Translations under genes and position numbers: made by a program
The notes under the pieces: generated by a model
What the model saw: the letters and a program-made list of their open reading frames with translations, nothing else
Told to the model about the DNA's origin: nothing
Databases searched by the model: none
Shown: positions 52,641 to 61,293 of the stretch, one piece after another
Layout: each line of letters begins with the position of its first letter
Numbering within the stretch: the stretch's first letter is position 1
Assembly (NCBI GenBank): GCA_029556545.1
Contig: JAKQEQ010000181.1
Coordinates: 80,841-144,840, forward strand
Direction: 5' to 3'
Source of the DNA: Candidatus Hydrogenedentota bacterium
GTDB lineage: Bacteria; Hydrogenedentota; Hydrogenedentia; Hydrogenedentales; JAGMZX01
Length of the DNA stretch: 64,000 bases

Positions 52641-53508
52641 CTTCCACCGCGCGCCACGCGTCCGGAATCGCCTGGATCACATCGCTCGCGATCATGCCGC
52701 GCGCCGTCCTGCGCGCCGCGGCAATGTCGCCGGCGAGCCCATGTACATACACGCCGAGGCACGCCGCCTCGAACGGGGCCACGCGCTGCGCAAGCAAACC
52801 GCCGATGACGCCCGAGAGCACGTCGCCCGTCCCGCCGGTTCCCAGGCCGGAATTGCCCGTCGGGTTCACATACAGCGCGCCGTCGGGCGCGGCAATCACG
52901 GAACGCCGCCCTTTCAGAACCACGACGCAGTCGTAGCGCTTCGCGAAATGCGCCGCCGCGCCTTCCCGGTCCTCCTGGACCGCCCGCGTCGTCACGCCGG
53001 CGAGCCGGGCCATCTCGCCAGGGTGCGGCGTCACAACGCATGGCGCGCTCTTCGCTTCGAGCACGTGGACCGCCTCGCTAAGCGCGTTCAATCCGTCCGC
53101 GTCCACCAGCAGCGGAACCGGACACCGCTCGACGCACGCATGGACAAAGCGCGTCGTCTCCGGGTGTCGGGAAAGTCCCGGCCCGAGGACCACGGCCTCC
53201 TTCGAGGCCGCAAACGCCATTGCCGGGGGGACCGCCGCCTCCGAGAACGTCTCCGTCTCCGTTGCCGGCAGGGGGAGGCTCATCGTCTCGAGCAGCCCGG
53301 CGGCGACCGCGTCCGCGAGCGGATGCGGCACGCCCAGCGTCACGAGGCCCACGCCGGAGCGATAGGCCGCCATGCACGTCAGCTTCGCCGCGCCCGTAAA
53401 CCCGCGCGACCCGGCGAGGACGAACAAATGCCCGAACGTGCCCTTGTGCCCGTCCTCGAGGCGGGGCGGCAGCCACGCCCGTACAGTCGCCGCATCGAGT
53501 TCCGCCAT
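52615..53508 (-). CDS. nnrD: ADP-dependent (S)-NAD(P)H-hydrate dehydratase
   Basis: 297 residues, ribokinase-like fold of the CARKD family: HKGTFGHLFVLAGSRGFTGAAKLTCMAAYRSGVGLVTLGVP, VVLGPGLSR, LLVDADGLNAL, CVVTPHPGEMARL, VVLKGRRSVIA, and NSGLGTGGTGDVLSGVIGGLLAQ. It repairs damaged NAD(P)HX. The fused epimerase (NnrE) domain present in many bacteria is absent. The final RLESRD-stop is read from a short dispersed repeat rather than from conserved sequence. GGAGG lies upstream of ATG 53508. Confidence 0.92.
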   Translation of the reverse strand: MAELDAATVRAWLPPRLEDGHKGTFGHLFVLAGSRGFTGAAKLTCMAAYRSGVGLVTLGVPHPLADAVAAGLLETMSLPLPATETETFSEAAVPPAMAFAASKEAVVLGPGLSRHPETTRFVHACVERCPVPLLVDADGLNALSEAVHVLEAKSAPCVVTPHPGEMARLAGVTTRAVQEDREGAAAHFAKRYDCVVVLKGRRSVIAAPDGALYVNPTGNSGLGTGGTGDVLSGVIGGLLAQRVAPFEAACLGVYVHGLAGDIAAARRTARGMIASDVIQAIPDAWRAVEDERLESRD

Positions 53509-53571
53509 AGGGAGACACCTCCGCGCCGCATCGTATTCCGCCGCGCAACGCCGTTCAAGCAGCGCACGCTC

Positions 53572-54258
53572 TCAACCATCGTAGCGGTAGCCGACGCCGT
53601 GGACGGTCAGAATGATGGCCGGTTCCTTGGGGTCGCGCTCGATGCGCTTACGCAGTTGCGAAATATGCTGGTCCAGGGCGCGGCTGTTCGGGAAGTAGTC
53701 GCGTCCCCACCCGTGGTCCAGCAGCGTGTTGCGGTCGAGCACGCGGCCCTTGTTGCGATGGAACAATTCGAGGAGCCGCACGTCGCGCAGGCTGAGGTCG
53801 ATAACCTGCTTCCCGCGCCGCGCGCGCAGCTCCGCCGGCAAGACCTCAAGGTCCAGCATGCGGAACGGCGGCGACTGCGTCTCCGGCCCGCGCGCGGCCA
53901 TGGCCCGCCGCGTGACCGCGCGGATCCGCGCGACGACTTCGCGCACGCCGAACGGCTTCATGATGAAGTCGTCGCCGCCGAGCTCGAGCCCGAGCACCTT
54001 ATCCACTTCTTCCGACTTGGCGCTGATGAAGACGATCGGAATCCTCGGGTTGAGTTTGCGAACGGCGCGGCACACGTCGTACCCGTTGATTTTCGGCATC
54101 ATGATGTCGAGACAAATAAAGTCCGGCGCTTCCGAGCGGAAGAGGTCGAGGGCCTCCTGTCCGTCGCGCGCGGGCAGCGGCGCATAGCCCTCGCGCGTGA
54201 GCACTTCCATCAATCCGTTTCGGATGTTCTCGTCATCTTCCGCCACCAGGACCTTCAT
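53572..54258 (-). CDS. OmpR/PhoB-family response regulator
   Basis: 228 residues. Receiver domain with acidic pocket EDDEN, phospho-acceptor Asp51 (CLDIMMP), Ser/Thr in FISAKS and Lys in MKPFGVRE. C-terminal winged helix: LSLRDVRLLELFHRNKGRVLDRNTLLDHGWGRDYFPNSRALDQHISQLRKRIERDPKEPAIILTVHGVGYRY. Start overlaps the end of the kinase gene by 4 bases (kinase is upstream), so the two are a co-expressed two-component system. Confidence 0.95.
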   Translation of the reverse strand: MKVLVAEDDENIRNGLMEVLTREGYAPLPARDGQEALDLFRSEAPDFICLDIMMPKINGYDVCRAVRKLNPRIPIVFISAKSEEVDKVLGLELGGDDFIMKPFGVREVVARIRAVTRRAMAARGPETQSPPFRMLDLEVLPAELRARRGKQVIDLSLRDVRLLELFHRNKGRVLDRNTLLDHGWGRDYFPNSRALDQHISQLRKRIERDPKEPAIILTVHGVGYRYDG

Positions 54259-55895
54259 GTCGCCACTCCTCGGGCTACGGGCGCATGCAGTCGCAGTTCA
54301 AAGACCGCGCCGCCGTCGCCGTGAATCACGCGCAGGTCGCCGCCGTGCAGCCGCGCGAGTTCGCGCGAGAGCGCAAGGCCGATGCCGGTGCCCGTGACGC
54401 CGTCCGATATCTTGTTGCTCAGCCGATAGAACGGCTGGAAAATCCGCTCGTACTCGCCGTTCGGGATACCCGGCCCTCGGTCTTCCACCGTCAATATCGC
54501 CATGTCTCCGTCGCGACACAGACGCATGCCGAGATAGCCTCCGTCGGCGGCGTACTTCTCCACATTATTGATGAGATTGTTCAGAATCTGTTCGAGGGCG
54601 TCCGCGTCAAATGCCGCCTGATCGCCGTCGGCGCACTCGAAGCAGACTTTCATGCCTCGCGCTTCGAGGGCGGGCCGGGCGCGTTCGAGCACGGCGCGCA
54701 CCGTTTTCTCGATGCATCCGGGTTTCGGATGCAACGCCAAGGCGCGCCGCTGCCTCCGGCTGAACGTCAGGATGTTCCCGATGAGACGGCTCAAGCGCTG
54801 GCTTTCGGAGACGATGACGCCGAGCGAGCGCGCGGCGCGCGGATCGCCGGCGAGTTCATCTTCAAGCAGTTCGGCGTACATGCGGATGTTCGTCAGGGGT
54901 GTCTTCAGTTCGTGCGACACTTGATTGACAAAGGTGACACGCCGCGCGGCTTCGCGCATCTCGCGCGAACTCTCACGGTAGAGATACAGGGCGAGGCCCG
55001 CCAGCGCGATGGATATGGCCGCGCCGCCCGCCGCAAGGTTGAACCACACGGCCCGTCCCCCCGCAGCGGCGAGCATATCGGGCGGGCCGTAATAGTTCAG
55101 CGTCCAGGCGCTCAAGGGTGGGCTGAGCGGCAGCGTGTACACCGGCCGCGCCTCGTCGCGGGATTCGTAATTGCCCCACTGGTAAAGCGTGTTCCCGTGG
55201 GAATCCGTGAGCACGATGCGTTCCGAGGCGGCTTCCTCGGGCGCGGTGTCGGGCAGCACGCCGACGATGTCGGCAATCAGGCGCATGCGTTCGAGTTCGA
55301 TTCCCACCGTATGCCCTTGTCCGTCGCGCCACCAGAAGATAAAGTTGAGTCCGTCGCTCCAGTGCCACGTGTACCAGCCGCTGGCAAGCCGCAAGCCGCC
55401 GCTGTCGAGCGGCGTCTGCTGAAACGGCGTCGCGTCCGGGGAAGGATCCATCGCGGGCGTGTCACCGGGAGAGGCGATCGCGTCCGGCGGATGAAACAGC
55501 GGATCACGGCTTCGCCACAATTCCGTGGTCCGCTGAAAGAACTCGCGGTCCTTCGTGGAACTCTCCGCGGAAAGCTTCGGGAACATCAGCATGCCGTCGT
55601 CTCCGATGACAAAGAGCTGACGCACCAGTCCCGTGGCCGTCAACGCATCGGACACCTTCCCCGTCTCGGCCTCATCCCAGGAATACTCGGTGAAGGGGCG
55701 GATGTGCGCCTGCAAGAACTCGCGGACCTGATCATCGACGGCGACCAGCCGCGCCGCCACGAGATCGCGCCAGCGGTGCGCGGCAATCTCCCGGTCGTCG
55801 CGCGCGATGCGCGCCCCGAGCACGGTCAGCAGCGCGACGGGGGCGACGACCAGGAGCACCAGCACAAGGATCAACCGAGGTTTCACGCGATTCAC
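54255..55895 (-). CDS. Sensor histidine kinase
   Basis: 546 residues from a GTG. Two membrane helices (LILVLVLLVVAPVALLTVLGA and AVWFNLAAGGAAISIALAGLALYLY) enclose a ~255-residue periplasmic sensor domain with no recognised family; it contains a Pro/Asp-rich stretch that may be a loop. Cytoplasmic part: H-box VNQVSHELKTPLTNIRM with His328, N-box LNNLINNVEKYA, DRGPGIP and GTGIGLALSRELARLHGG. It autophosphorylates and passes phosphate to the adjacent OmpR-type regulator. The signal is unknown. Confidence 0.95.
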   Translation of the reverse strand: MNRVKPRLILVLVLLVVAPVALLTVLGARIARDDREIAAHRWRDLVAARLVAVDDQVREFLQAHIRPFTEYSWDEAETGKVSDALTATGLVRQLFVIGDDGMLMFPKLSAESSTKDREFFQRTTELWRSRDPLFHPPDAIASPGDTPAMDPSPDATPFQQTPLDSGGLRLASGWYTWHWSDGLNFIFWWRDGQGHTVGIELERMRLIADIVGVLPDTAPEEAASERIVLTDSHGNTLYQWGNYESRDEARPVYTLPLSPPLSAWTLNYYGPPDMLAAAGGRAVWFNLAAGGAAISIALAGLALYLYRESSREMREAARRVTFVNQVSHELKTPLTNIRMYAELLEDELAGDPRAARSLGVIVSESQRLSRLIGNILTFSRRQRRALALHPKPGCIEKTVRAVLERARPALEARGMKVCFECADGDQAAFDADALEQILNNLINNVEKYAADGGYLGMRLCRDGDMAILTVEDRGPGIPNGEYERIFQPFYRLSNKISDGVTGTGIGLALSRELARLHGGDLRVIHGDGGAVFELRLHAPVARGVAT

Positions 55896-55918
55896 CGCCT
55901 CTTCTTGGCGTATCTATT

Positions 55919-57277
55919 CTACTCGACGTAGCCGAGCGACTGCAGTTGCTGGGCATTCTGGTATTCGACCATGACTTTACGCCGTTCCCGCCATGCCCCG
56001 TCATCCAGATGATCCAAGTCCTTCATGGTTTCGAGGCCGTCCACCCGCAGTTGCTCGGACTTGAAACGCGTCGCGTTGTCCACGTACCAGGGAATATTCT
56101 CCGAGAGCGTGCGGCGTGCCTCCTCGATCTTGCCTTGATCGCGGAGAACGCGCGCCGCCTCGTTCCGTTCCGCGCCAATCTGCCGCACGACGGAAACCAT
56201 GACATTCGCGTCCGTATGGCGGTCCACTTCGTCGTCGGAATCCGAGTACCGGGCGGCGAGGCGGTCCTTGTGGCGTTCGGTCTTGCGCGAGATGAGATTG
56301 AGGCAGCGGGAGGTCACTTCTCCGACGTTGATTTCCTCTCCGGCGGCGCGGGCCGGAAGTTCGATCTCGACGATAACGTACTTGTCCTGGTTGCTGAACA
56401 GTTGTCCGAAGTCCACGGTGACACGCTGTCCCTCGACGGTACCCTCGCGCCCAAGGACGCGCACGGGCCGCACCCCCGACGCGCAATCGAGGGCTGCCGT
56501 GGCATCCTGCGCGACGGCGGTAAGTACGTCGCCGAATTCGAGGCTGAACTTCTTGGCGAGGTCACCGGCTTCCGCGGCGAAGAGATGGCTGCCGTTGCTG
56601 CGGCGCGCCAGCAGGACCATGAGGTCTTCGTTGTAATCGAGCCCGAGGCCGATGGTCGTCACGGTAATCCCCGAGCGAAAGAGGGACGCGCCGAGTTCTC
56701 CCAGGTTCTCTGGCGCGCTGGGTCCCACGTTCGCGAGGCCGTCAGAGAGCAGCACGACGCGATTCACGCGCTCCTTGTCCAAGAACTTGCGCACTTCGGC
56801 GGCGCCCTTGCTCACGCCCGCGAAGAGGGCCGTGTTCCCGCCCGCGCGAAGGCGGCGAATGGCGTCGGTAATGGTCTCGCGGTCCGAGACTTTGGTCGCC
56901 GGGACCAGCACCGAGACGGTCGTGTCATACGCTATGACGGACACGACATCCCGCGGGTTGAGGCGGTCGAGGACCATGATCGCCGCGTCCTTCGCCCGGT
57001 CGATTTTTTCGCCGGCCATGGAGCCCGACTTGTCCAGCACGATGGCGACGTTCACCGGCGGACGCTCGCCAGGCTCGATGTCAAAACCGCGCAAACGCAC
57101 TTTGACGTATGCCGTCCGCGGTGCTCCCGCCTTCACCACCGGCGTACTGAGCCCCGCCTCCATCTCGATTTCCCGGGAGTGCGCGACGGCGCCCGCGCAC
57201 GCCAGGATCAGCGCGCCTATGACGTATTGCGCCGCACTCGACCGCGACAACTGTCCGTTCAGACCCTTGATTCTCAT
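55919..57277 (-). CDS. Von Willebrand factor type A domain protein, secreted
   Basis: 452 residues from ATG 57277 (GGAGG upstream). Signal peptide or anchor (AAQYVIGALILACAGAVA). VWA domain with MIDAS: DKSGS (82-86), Thr in GGNTALFAG and Asp in LLSDGLAN. A beta-rich middle and a helical C-terminal part (QIGAERNEAARVLRDQGKIEEARRTL) follow, as in YfbK-like or inter-alpha-trypsin-inhibitor-like VWA proteins. Likely a metal-dependent protein-binding surface factor. It lies 24 bases upstream of the kinase on the same strand, so may be transcribed with the two-component genes. Confidence 0.85.
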   Translation of the reverse strand: MRIKGLNGQLSRSSAAQYVIGALILACAGAVAHSREIEMEAGLSTPVVKAGAPRTAYVKVRLRGFDIEPGERPPVNVAIVLDKSGSMAGEKIDRAKDAAIMVLDRLNPRDVVSVIAYDTTVSVLVPATKVSDRETITDAIRRLRAGGNTALFAGVSKGAAEVRKFLDKERVNRVVLLSDGLANVGPSAPENLGELGASLFRSGITVTTIGLGLDYNEDLMVLLARRSNGSHLFAAEAGDLAKKFSLEFGDVLTAVAQDATAALDCASGVRPVRVLGREGTVEGQRVTVDFGQLFSNQDKYVIVEIELPARAAGEEINVGEVTSRCLNLISRKTERHKDRLAARYSDSDDEVDRHTDANVMVSVVRQIGAERNEAARVLRDQGKIEEARRTLSENIPWYVDNATRFKSEQLRVDGLETMKDLDHLDDGAWRERRKVMVEYQNAQQLQSLGYVE

Positions 57278-57393
57278 GGCATCGTCCTCCGTTTCCGGGG
57301 TTTCGCCGATGCGGCGCCCCGCGACTGCCCCCAGTGTGCCTTGCGGCCGAAGGCGAAGGGTCAACGCGGGGCAAAATACTTGTAAGAAATTCG

Positions 57394-58623
57394 TCAGAAC
57401 AAGGCGCGCACGCGGATAGTCTCCGGGAGCGCGGCGAGGCGGCGTATCATCGCGCGTGTGGCGGTCTTGTCGATGTCCACGATCAGGTAGCCGACGTCTT
57501 CATGGGTGCGCAGGTGCTGCGCCGCGACATTGATCCCGGCCTCGCCAAAGATCGCGTTCACGTTCTGCAGGACGCCGGGGACGTTCTGGTGGATATGGAG
57601 GATGCGGTGGTGATGCAGCAGTTCGGGCAAGAGCACGTTCGGGAAGTTGACCGCGCCCTCTGTCGAACCGTTGTTCGTAAATCGGATCAGCTTCCCGGAC
57701 ACCTCGATCCCGATGTTGCGCTGGGCCTCCTGGGTCGATCCGCCGATGTGCGGCGTAAGGATGACGTTCGGCAATCCCTGCAAGGGCGTGATAAAGGGGT
57801 CGGCGGCGGAACTCGGCTCCTCGGGGAACACGTCGATGGCCGCTCCCGCGATTCGCTTCGCGACCAGGGCCGCGCGCAGGGCCTCGATATCCACCACGAA
57901 GCCCCGGCTGGTGTTGATGAGATACGCCCCTGTCTTCATCCAACCGATTTCGGACGCGCCGATCAGGCCCGCGTTGTCCGGGTCGCCGGGCACATGGACG
58001 GTGACCACGTCGCTGCGTTCGAGCAGGTCGCGCAGGTCCGCCGTGCGCGTCGCGTTCCCGAGGGCGAGCCTGTCCGCCACGTCGTGAAATAACACCCGCA
58101 TGCCCAACGCCTCGGCAAGAATGGACACCTGGCTGCCGATGTGGCCGTAGCCGACGATGCCGAGGGTCTTGCCCCGCACCTCGACGCTGCCGTGTGCGCT
58201 CTTGTCCCACACGCCGTCGTGCGCGGCGCGGACCTTGTCGTGCAGGTTGCGAAACAGCATCAGAATGTCCGCGATCACGAGTTCGGCGACGCTGCGCGTA
58301 TTCGCGTGGGGGGCGTTGAAGACGGGGATGCCCATAGAGCGCGCGACGGACGAGGCAATCTGGTTCGTGCCGATGCAAAACGCGCCGATGGCGAGCAGGC
58401 GGCGCGCCTTCTTGAGGACCCGATCCGTGAGATAGGTCTTTGATCGTATCCCGATGAGGTGGTAATCGGCGATGCACTCGACCAGTTCCGCCTCGTCCAG
58501 CGCGCGTTTCGCCGTTTCCACCGCGAACGTTTCCTCGCGCAAGCGCGCTACCGCGTCAGGATGGACACCCTCCAACAAGAGCACGCGAATTTTTTGCTTC
58601 GGAAAGGAAGTCTCGACGGTCAT
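57394..58623 (-). CDS. serA: D-3-phosphoglycerate dehydrogenase
   Basis: 409 residues, matching the E. coli-type enzyme. Rossmann motif LGIVGYGHIGSQVSILAEALGMRV, FNAPHANTRSVAELVIADILML, catalytic Arg in LINTSRGFVVD, Glu in DVFPEEP and His in LTPHIGGSTQEAQ; a C-terminal ACT domain (VPGVLQNVNAIFGEAGINVAAQHLRTHEDVGYLIVDID) for serine feedback. It catalyses the first step of serine synthesis. GGAG upstream of ATG. serB and serC are not nearby. Confidence 0.95.
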   Translation of the reverse strand: MTVETSFPKQKIRVLLLEGVHPDAVARLREETFAVETAKRALDEAELVECIADYHLIGIRSKTYLTDRVLKKARRLLAIGAFCIGTNQIASSVARSMGIPVFNAPHANTRSVAELVIADILMLFRNLHDKVRAAHDGVWDKSAHGSVEVRGKTLGIVGYGHIGSQVSILAEALGMRVLFHDVADRLALGNATRTADLRDLLERSDVVTVHVPGDPDNAGLIGASEIGWMKTGAYLINTSRGFVVDIEALRAALVAKRIAGAAIDVFPEEPSSAADPFITPLQGLPNVILTPHIGGSTQEAQRNIGIEVSGKLIRFTNNGSTEGAVNFPNVLLPELLHHHRILHIHQNVPGVLQNVNAIFGEAGINVAAQHLRTHEDVGYLIVDIDKTATRAMIRRLAALPETIRVRALF

Positions 58624-58702
58624 GCCGTAACTCCGAACTCGGCGCCGGGATCAAACGGCGCGGATCATACGCGGGTTCCGGGGGCGGCAACAAGACGCGG
58701 AA

Positions 58703-58739
58703 CCGATCCGACAGATTGGACAGATCGGACAAGTCTGAC
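58703..58739. repeat. 9-bp tandem repeat, GATTGGACA unit
   Basis: GATCCGACA, GATTGGACA, GATCGGACA, AGTCTGAC: 9-base period, GGAC core, between the divergent-side start of serA and the stop of the next gene. Confidence 0.8.
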
Positions 58740-58753
58740 GCGTGCGGCGGCCG

Positions 58754-59635
58754 TCACGAGTGGGGTTGATCCGAGGTGTCCGGCGGCGCGCCCTCGCCGG
58801 GCTCGGGCGTCGTTTCCGACCCGGCGGGATTGTCCGACGGGTTCGCGCCCGCGGCTGCGGGCGTTCCCTCCGCGCGGTAGAAGGGGTCCCGATCGGCAGC
58901 GAAATCCTCCGCCACGTCCTCCTCGGCGGTGCGGTCCTCGAGGGCGTACAGGCGGGCCACGTCCGTGGCGGCCATCTGCCCGAAACGGGTGAGCGGGGCT
59001 CGATTCATGAGGTTGCGCAACAACGTGAGCGCCGTGGCGCGCTCCCCGAGATTGACTTCGTGCATCTTCGCCAATTGATACGTGGCCTCGGCCCAGACGT
59101 TGCGGTTCTCGGGGAACCGCGCGGCGATTTCCTCGAGCAACAGGCCCGCTTCGACAAATCGGTCCACTGACTTGAGCAGTCGCACGGCCTCGAACAGCGC
59201 CGCCGCCGCGTTGCTCTGATAGCGACGGTAGAGTTGGACCGCGCCGTCGATGTCGCCGCGGAGCGCCATTCGGCGCGCCTGCGCGAACTCGGAGGGGTCC
59301 TCGATTCGGGCGCTGAACGGCCCGATGCGGTCGATGCCGCGCACGGCCAGGGAATCAATCACCGAGTAGGCGTAATAGATGATGGGCGGAATGAACAGCA
59401 GCAGACACCACATCAAGACGGGCAATCTGCGCACGACGGGCGTGTTCTCGTAGAACGAGAGCGATACGAGCAGACACACTGCGGACGCGATCAGCCACAT
59501 GATCGCCGCCACAGTCGGCGGCGTCGCGTTCCGCTCTCGCGACCACCGCTCGCGGATCGCGTAGTTGAGCAGGCACAGGGTCAGGCTGATTGCCGCGAGC
59601 ACCAGGAACTCCGGCACTTTCACGTAATAAAGCAT
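58754..59635 (-). CDS. Membrane protein with TPR-like domain
   Basis: 293 residues. Three hydrophobic segments in the first ~95 residues (FLVLAAISLTLCLLNYAI, AAIMWLIASAVCLLVSLSF, VLMWCLLLFIPPIIYYAY), then a helical tandem-repeat region (ARRMALRGDIDGAVQLYRRY, AGLLLEEIAARFPENRNVWAEATYQLAKM) resembling tetratricopeptide repeats. The C-terminal ~45 residues are Pro/Glu/Asp-rich and disordered. Probably a scaffold at the inner membrane; no specific partner. GGGAG upstream of ATG. Confidence 0.75.
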   Translation of the reverse strand: MLYYVKVPEFLVLAAISLTLCLLNYAIRERWSRERNATPPTVAAIMWLIASAVCLLVSLSFYENTPVVRRLPVLMWCLLLFIPPIIYYAYSVIDSLAVRGIDRIGPFSARIEDPSEFAQARRMALRGDIDGAVQLYRRYQSNAAAALFEAVRLLKSVDRFVEAGLLLEEIAARFPENRNVWAEATYQLAKMHEVNLGERATALTLLRNLMNRAPLTRFGQMAATDVARLYALEDRTAEEDVAEDFAADRDPFYRAEGTPAAAGANPSDNPAGSETTPEPGEGAPPDTSDQPHS

Positions 59636-60006
59636 CTACGAATCCACTCCCTCCCACGCCATCCTCTTCGTTCACACGGGACGCGGCATCCAGGCCGCTC
59701 GCGTGTCAGTATATGACTTATTCCACAGGGGGTCAAACCCTTTTCTCGGGAGCCCCCGGGCCGGGGACTTAACGCTGGATTGACTTCGCCGTCGTGATGT
59801 AGCACCATGATGCCCTTGGAGGCCAACAATGGGGTCGAAACGGGCGGGCTCTTCAGTCCGTGGTTACGGGCCGACCGGTCCATTTTCAGCCGTTTCCAAG
59901 GGTTTTCGCGCGAAAAGACGCTTTTGGGCCCGGCGGGCGCGACCGTTCGGACCGGGCAGGGCCTTTCCCCGCGAATAGCACGTTTCAGACATACGAGGAG
60001 TTGAGC
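59636..60006. other. Divergent intergenic region upstream of the GspE-like gene
   Basis: 371 bases without a credible gene. It contains a perfect 14-bp palindrome TTTTCGCGCGAAAA (59903-59916) about 90 bases before the ATPase start, a possible operator. No clear -35/-10 pair was found. Confidence 0.5.
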
Positions 60007-61272
60007 ATGGCCAAACCCGCCGTCGTGGAAGAGGCGCAGATTCATGCAATCCCTTTGAAGGACATTCAGGCATGCGTGCTCGCGGCCATCGAGACGAAGG
60101 ACGATACTGGCGTCGGCGACGCCGTGGACGTCATGCTCAGCCAGGCGGCGTACCACAACGCGAGCGACGTACACCTCGAACCGTGGAGCGATTACCTCTC
60201 CCTGCGGTACCGTCTTGATGGCATTCTGCAGGACGTAGCGCTGGCGCCGCGCGCGTACCAGGCGAAGATCATCGCGCGGATCAAGGTATTGTCCGAGTTG
60301 GTCGTGTATCGCAAGGACGTGCCGCAGGACGGGCGGATTGACGCGGAGAAGACCTCGTGCGGGCGGCCCATGCGCGTGTCAACGGTGCCGACGATCAAGG
60401 GCGAGAGCACGGTAATCCGGCTGCTGGGCGATTTGCAGGAGTTGCTGACGCTGGATGCACTCGGCTTTCAGCCGCTCGTGGTGGAGGCGCTGCGCGAGAA
60501 CATCACGCGGTCCCAGGGGACGCTCCTACTCACGGGACCGAGTTCGAGCGGCAAGACCACGACAATTTATGGGCTCCTTCGCGAGATGATGGCCATGCAG
60601 AAGAACACGACGAACATCGTGACCATCGAGGACCCGGTCGAATACAGCATGGACAAGATCTCGCAGATTCAGGTTAACCCGCACGTCGATTTTACGTTTG
60701 CGAACGCGCTGCGCTCGATCTTGCGGCAGGACCCGGAAGTCATCATGGTCGGCGAAATTCGCGATCTCGAGACCGCGAAAATGGCCGTGCAGGCCGGCCT
60801 GACGGGCCACTATGTCATCAGCACCATCCACAGCGGCACGGCAGCCGGGGTGTTCACGCGGTTGCTCGATATGGGTATCGAGCCGTTTCTCGTCGCGTCT
60901 TCCGTGACGGGCGTGCTGGCCCAGCGGCTCGTGCGCCTGAATTGCCCGGACTGCACCGAGCCTTATGCACCGGATCGGTTCATCCTCGAACGCTTCGGAC
61001 GCCCGGACGAAGCGCAGCGCTACTTCCGGGGGCGCGGCTGTGAGCGGTGCCAAAACATCGGCTATCGCAGTCGCGCGGCCATCGGCGAACTGCTCGTGGT
61101 GAATCAGGAATTGTCCGAGTTGGTCTTGCAGCGGCCGACAACGGCCCGCCTCCAGACGGCCGCCGTGGCGCACGGCATGGAAACCATCGAGGAAGACGGC
61201 TTCAAGAAGGCGCGGAAAGGCATCACGACGGTCGAGGAACTCCTGCGGGTCCTGCCCACGCCGCTCGGGTAA
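60007..61272 (+). CDS. GspE/PilB-type secretion or pilus ATPase lacking the N-terminal MshEN domain
   Basis: 421 residues from ATG 60007 (GAGGAG upstream). Begins at the second N-domain (AVDVMLSQAAYHNASDVHLEP, LRYRLDGIL), then Walker A GPSSSGKTT (177-185), Asp box EDPVEYSMDKISQIQVN, Walker B VIMVGEIRDLETAKMAVQAGLTGH, and the zinc-binding Cys pairs CPDC and CERC typical of GspE and PilB. A hexameric motor for type II secretion or type IV pili. No gsp or pil partners are in the window. A separate MshEN-domain protein at 23160-24509 might supply the missing regulatory module in trans (inference). Confidence 0.92.
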   Translation: MAKPAVVEEAQIHAIPLKDIQACVLAAIETKDDTGVGDAVDVMLSQAAYHNASDVHLEPWSDYLSLRYRLDGILQDVALAPRAYQAKIIARIKVLSELVVYRKDVPQDGRIDAEKTSCGRPMRVSTVPTIKGESTVIRLLGDLQELLTLDALGFQPLVVEALRENITRSQGTLLLTGPSSSGKTTTIYGLLREMMAMQKNTTNIVTIEDPVEYSMDKISQIQVNPHVDFTFANALRSILRQDPEVIMVGEIRDLETAKMAVQAGLTGHYVISTIHSGTAAGVFTRLLDMGIEPFLVASSVTGVLAQRLVRLNCPDCTEPYAPDRFILERFGRPDEAQRYFRGRGCERCQNIGYRSRAAIGELLVVNQELSELVLQRPTTARLQTAAVAHGMETIEEDGFKKARKGITTVEELLRVLPTPLG

Positions 61273-61293
61273 TCGGATCAGCCACCGGGGTCG

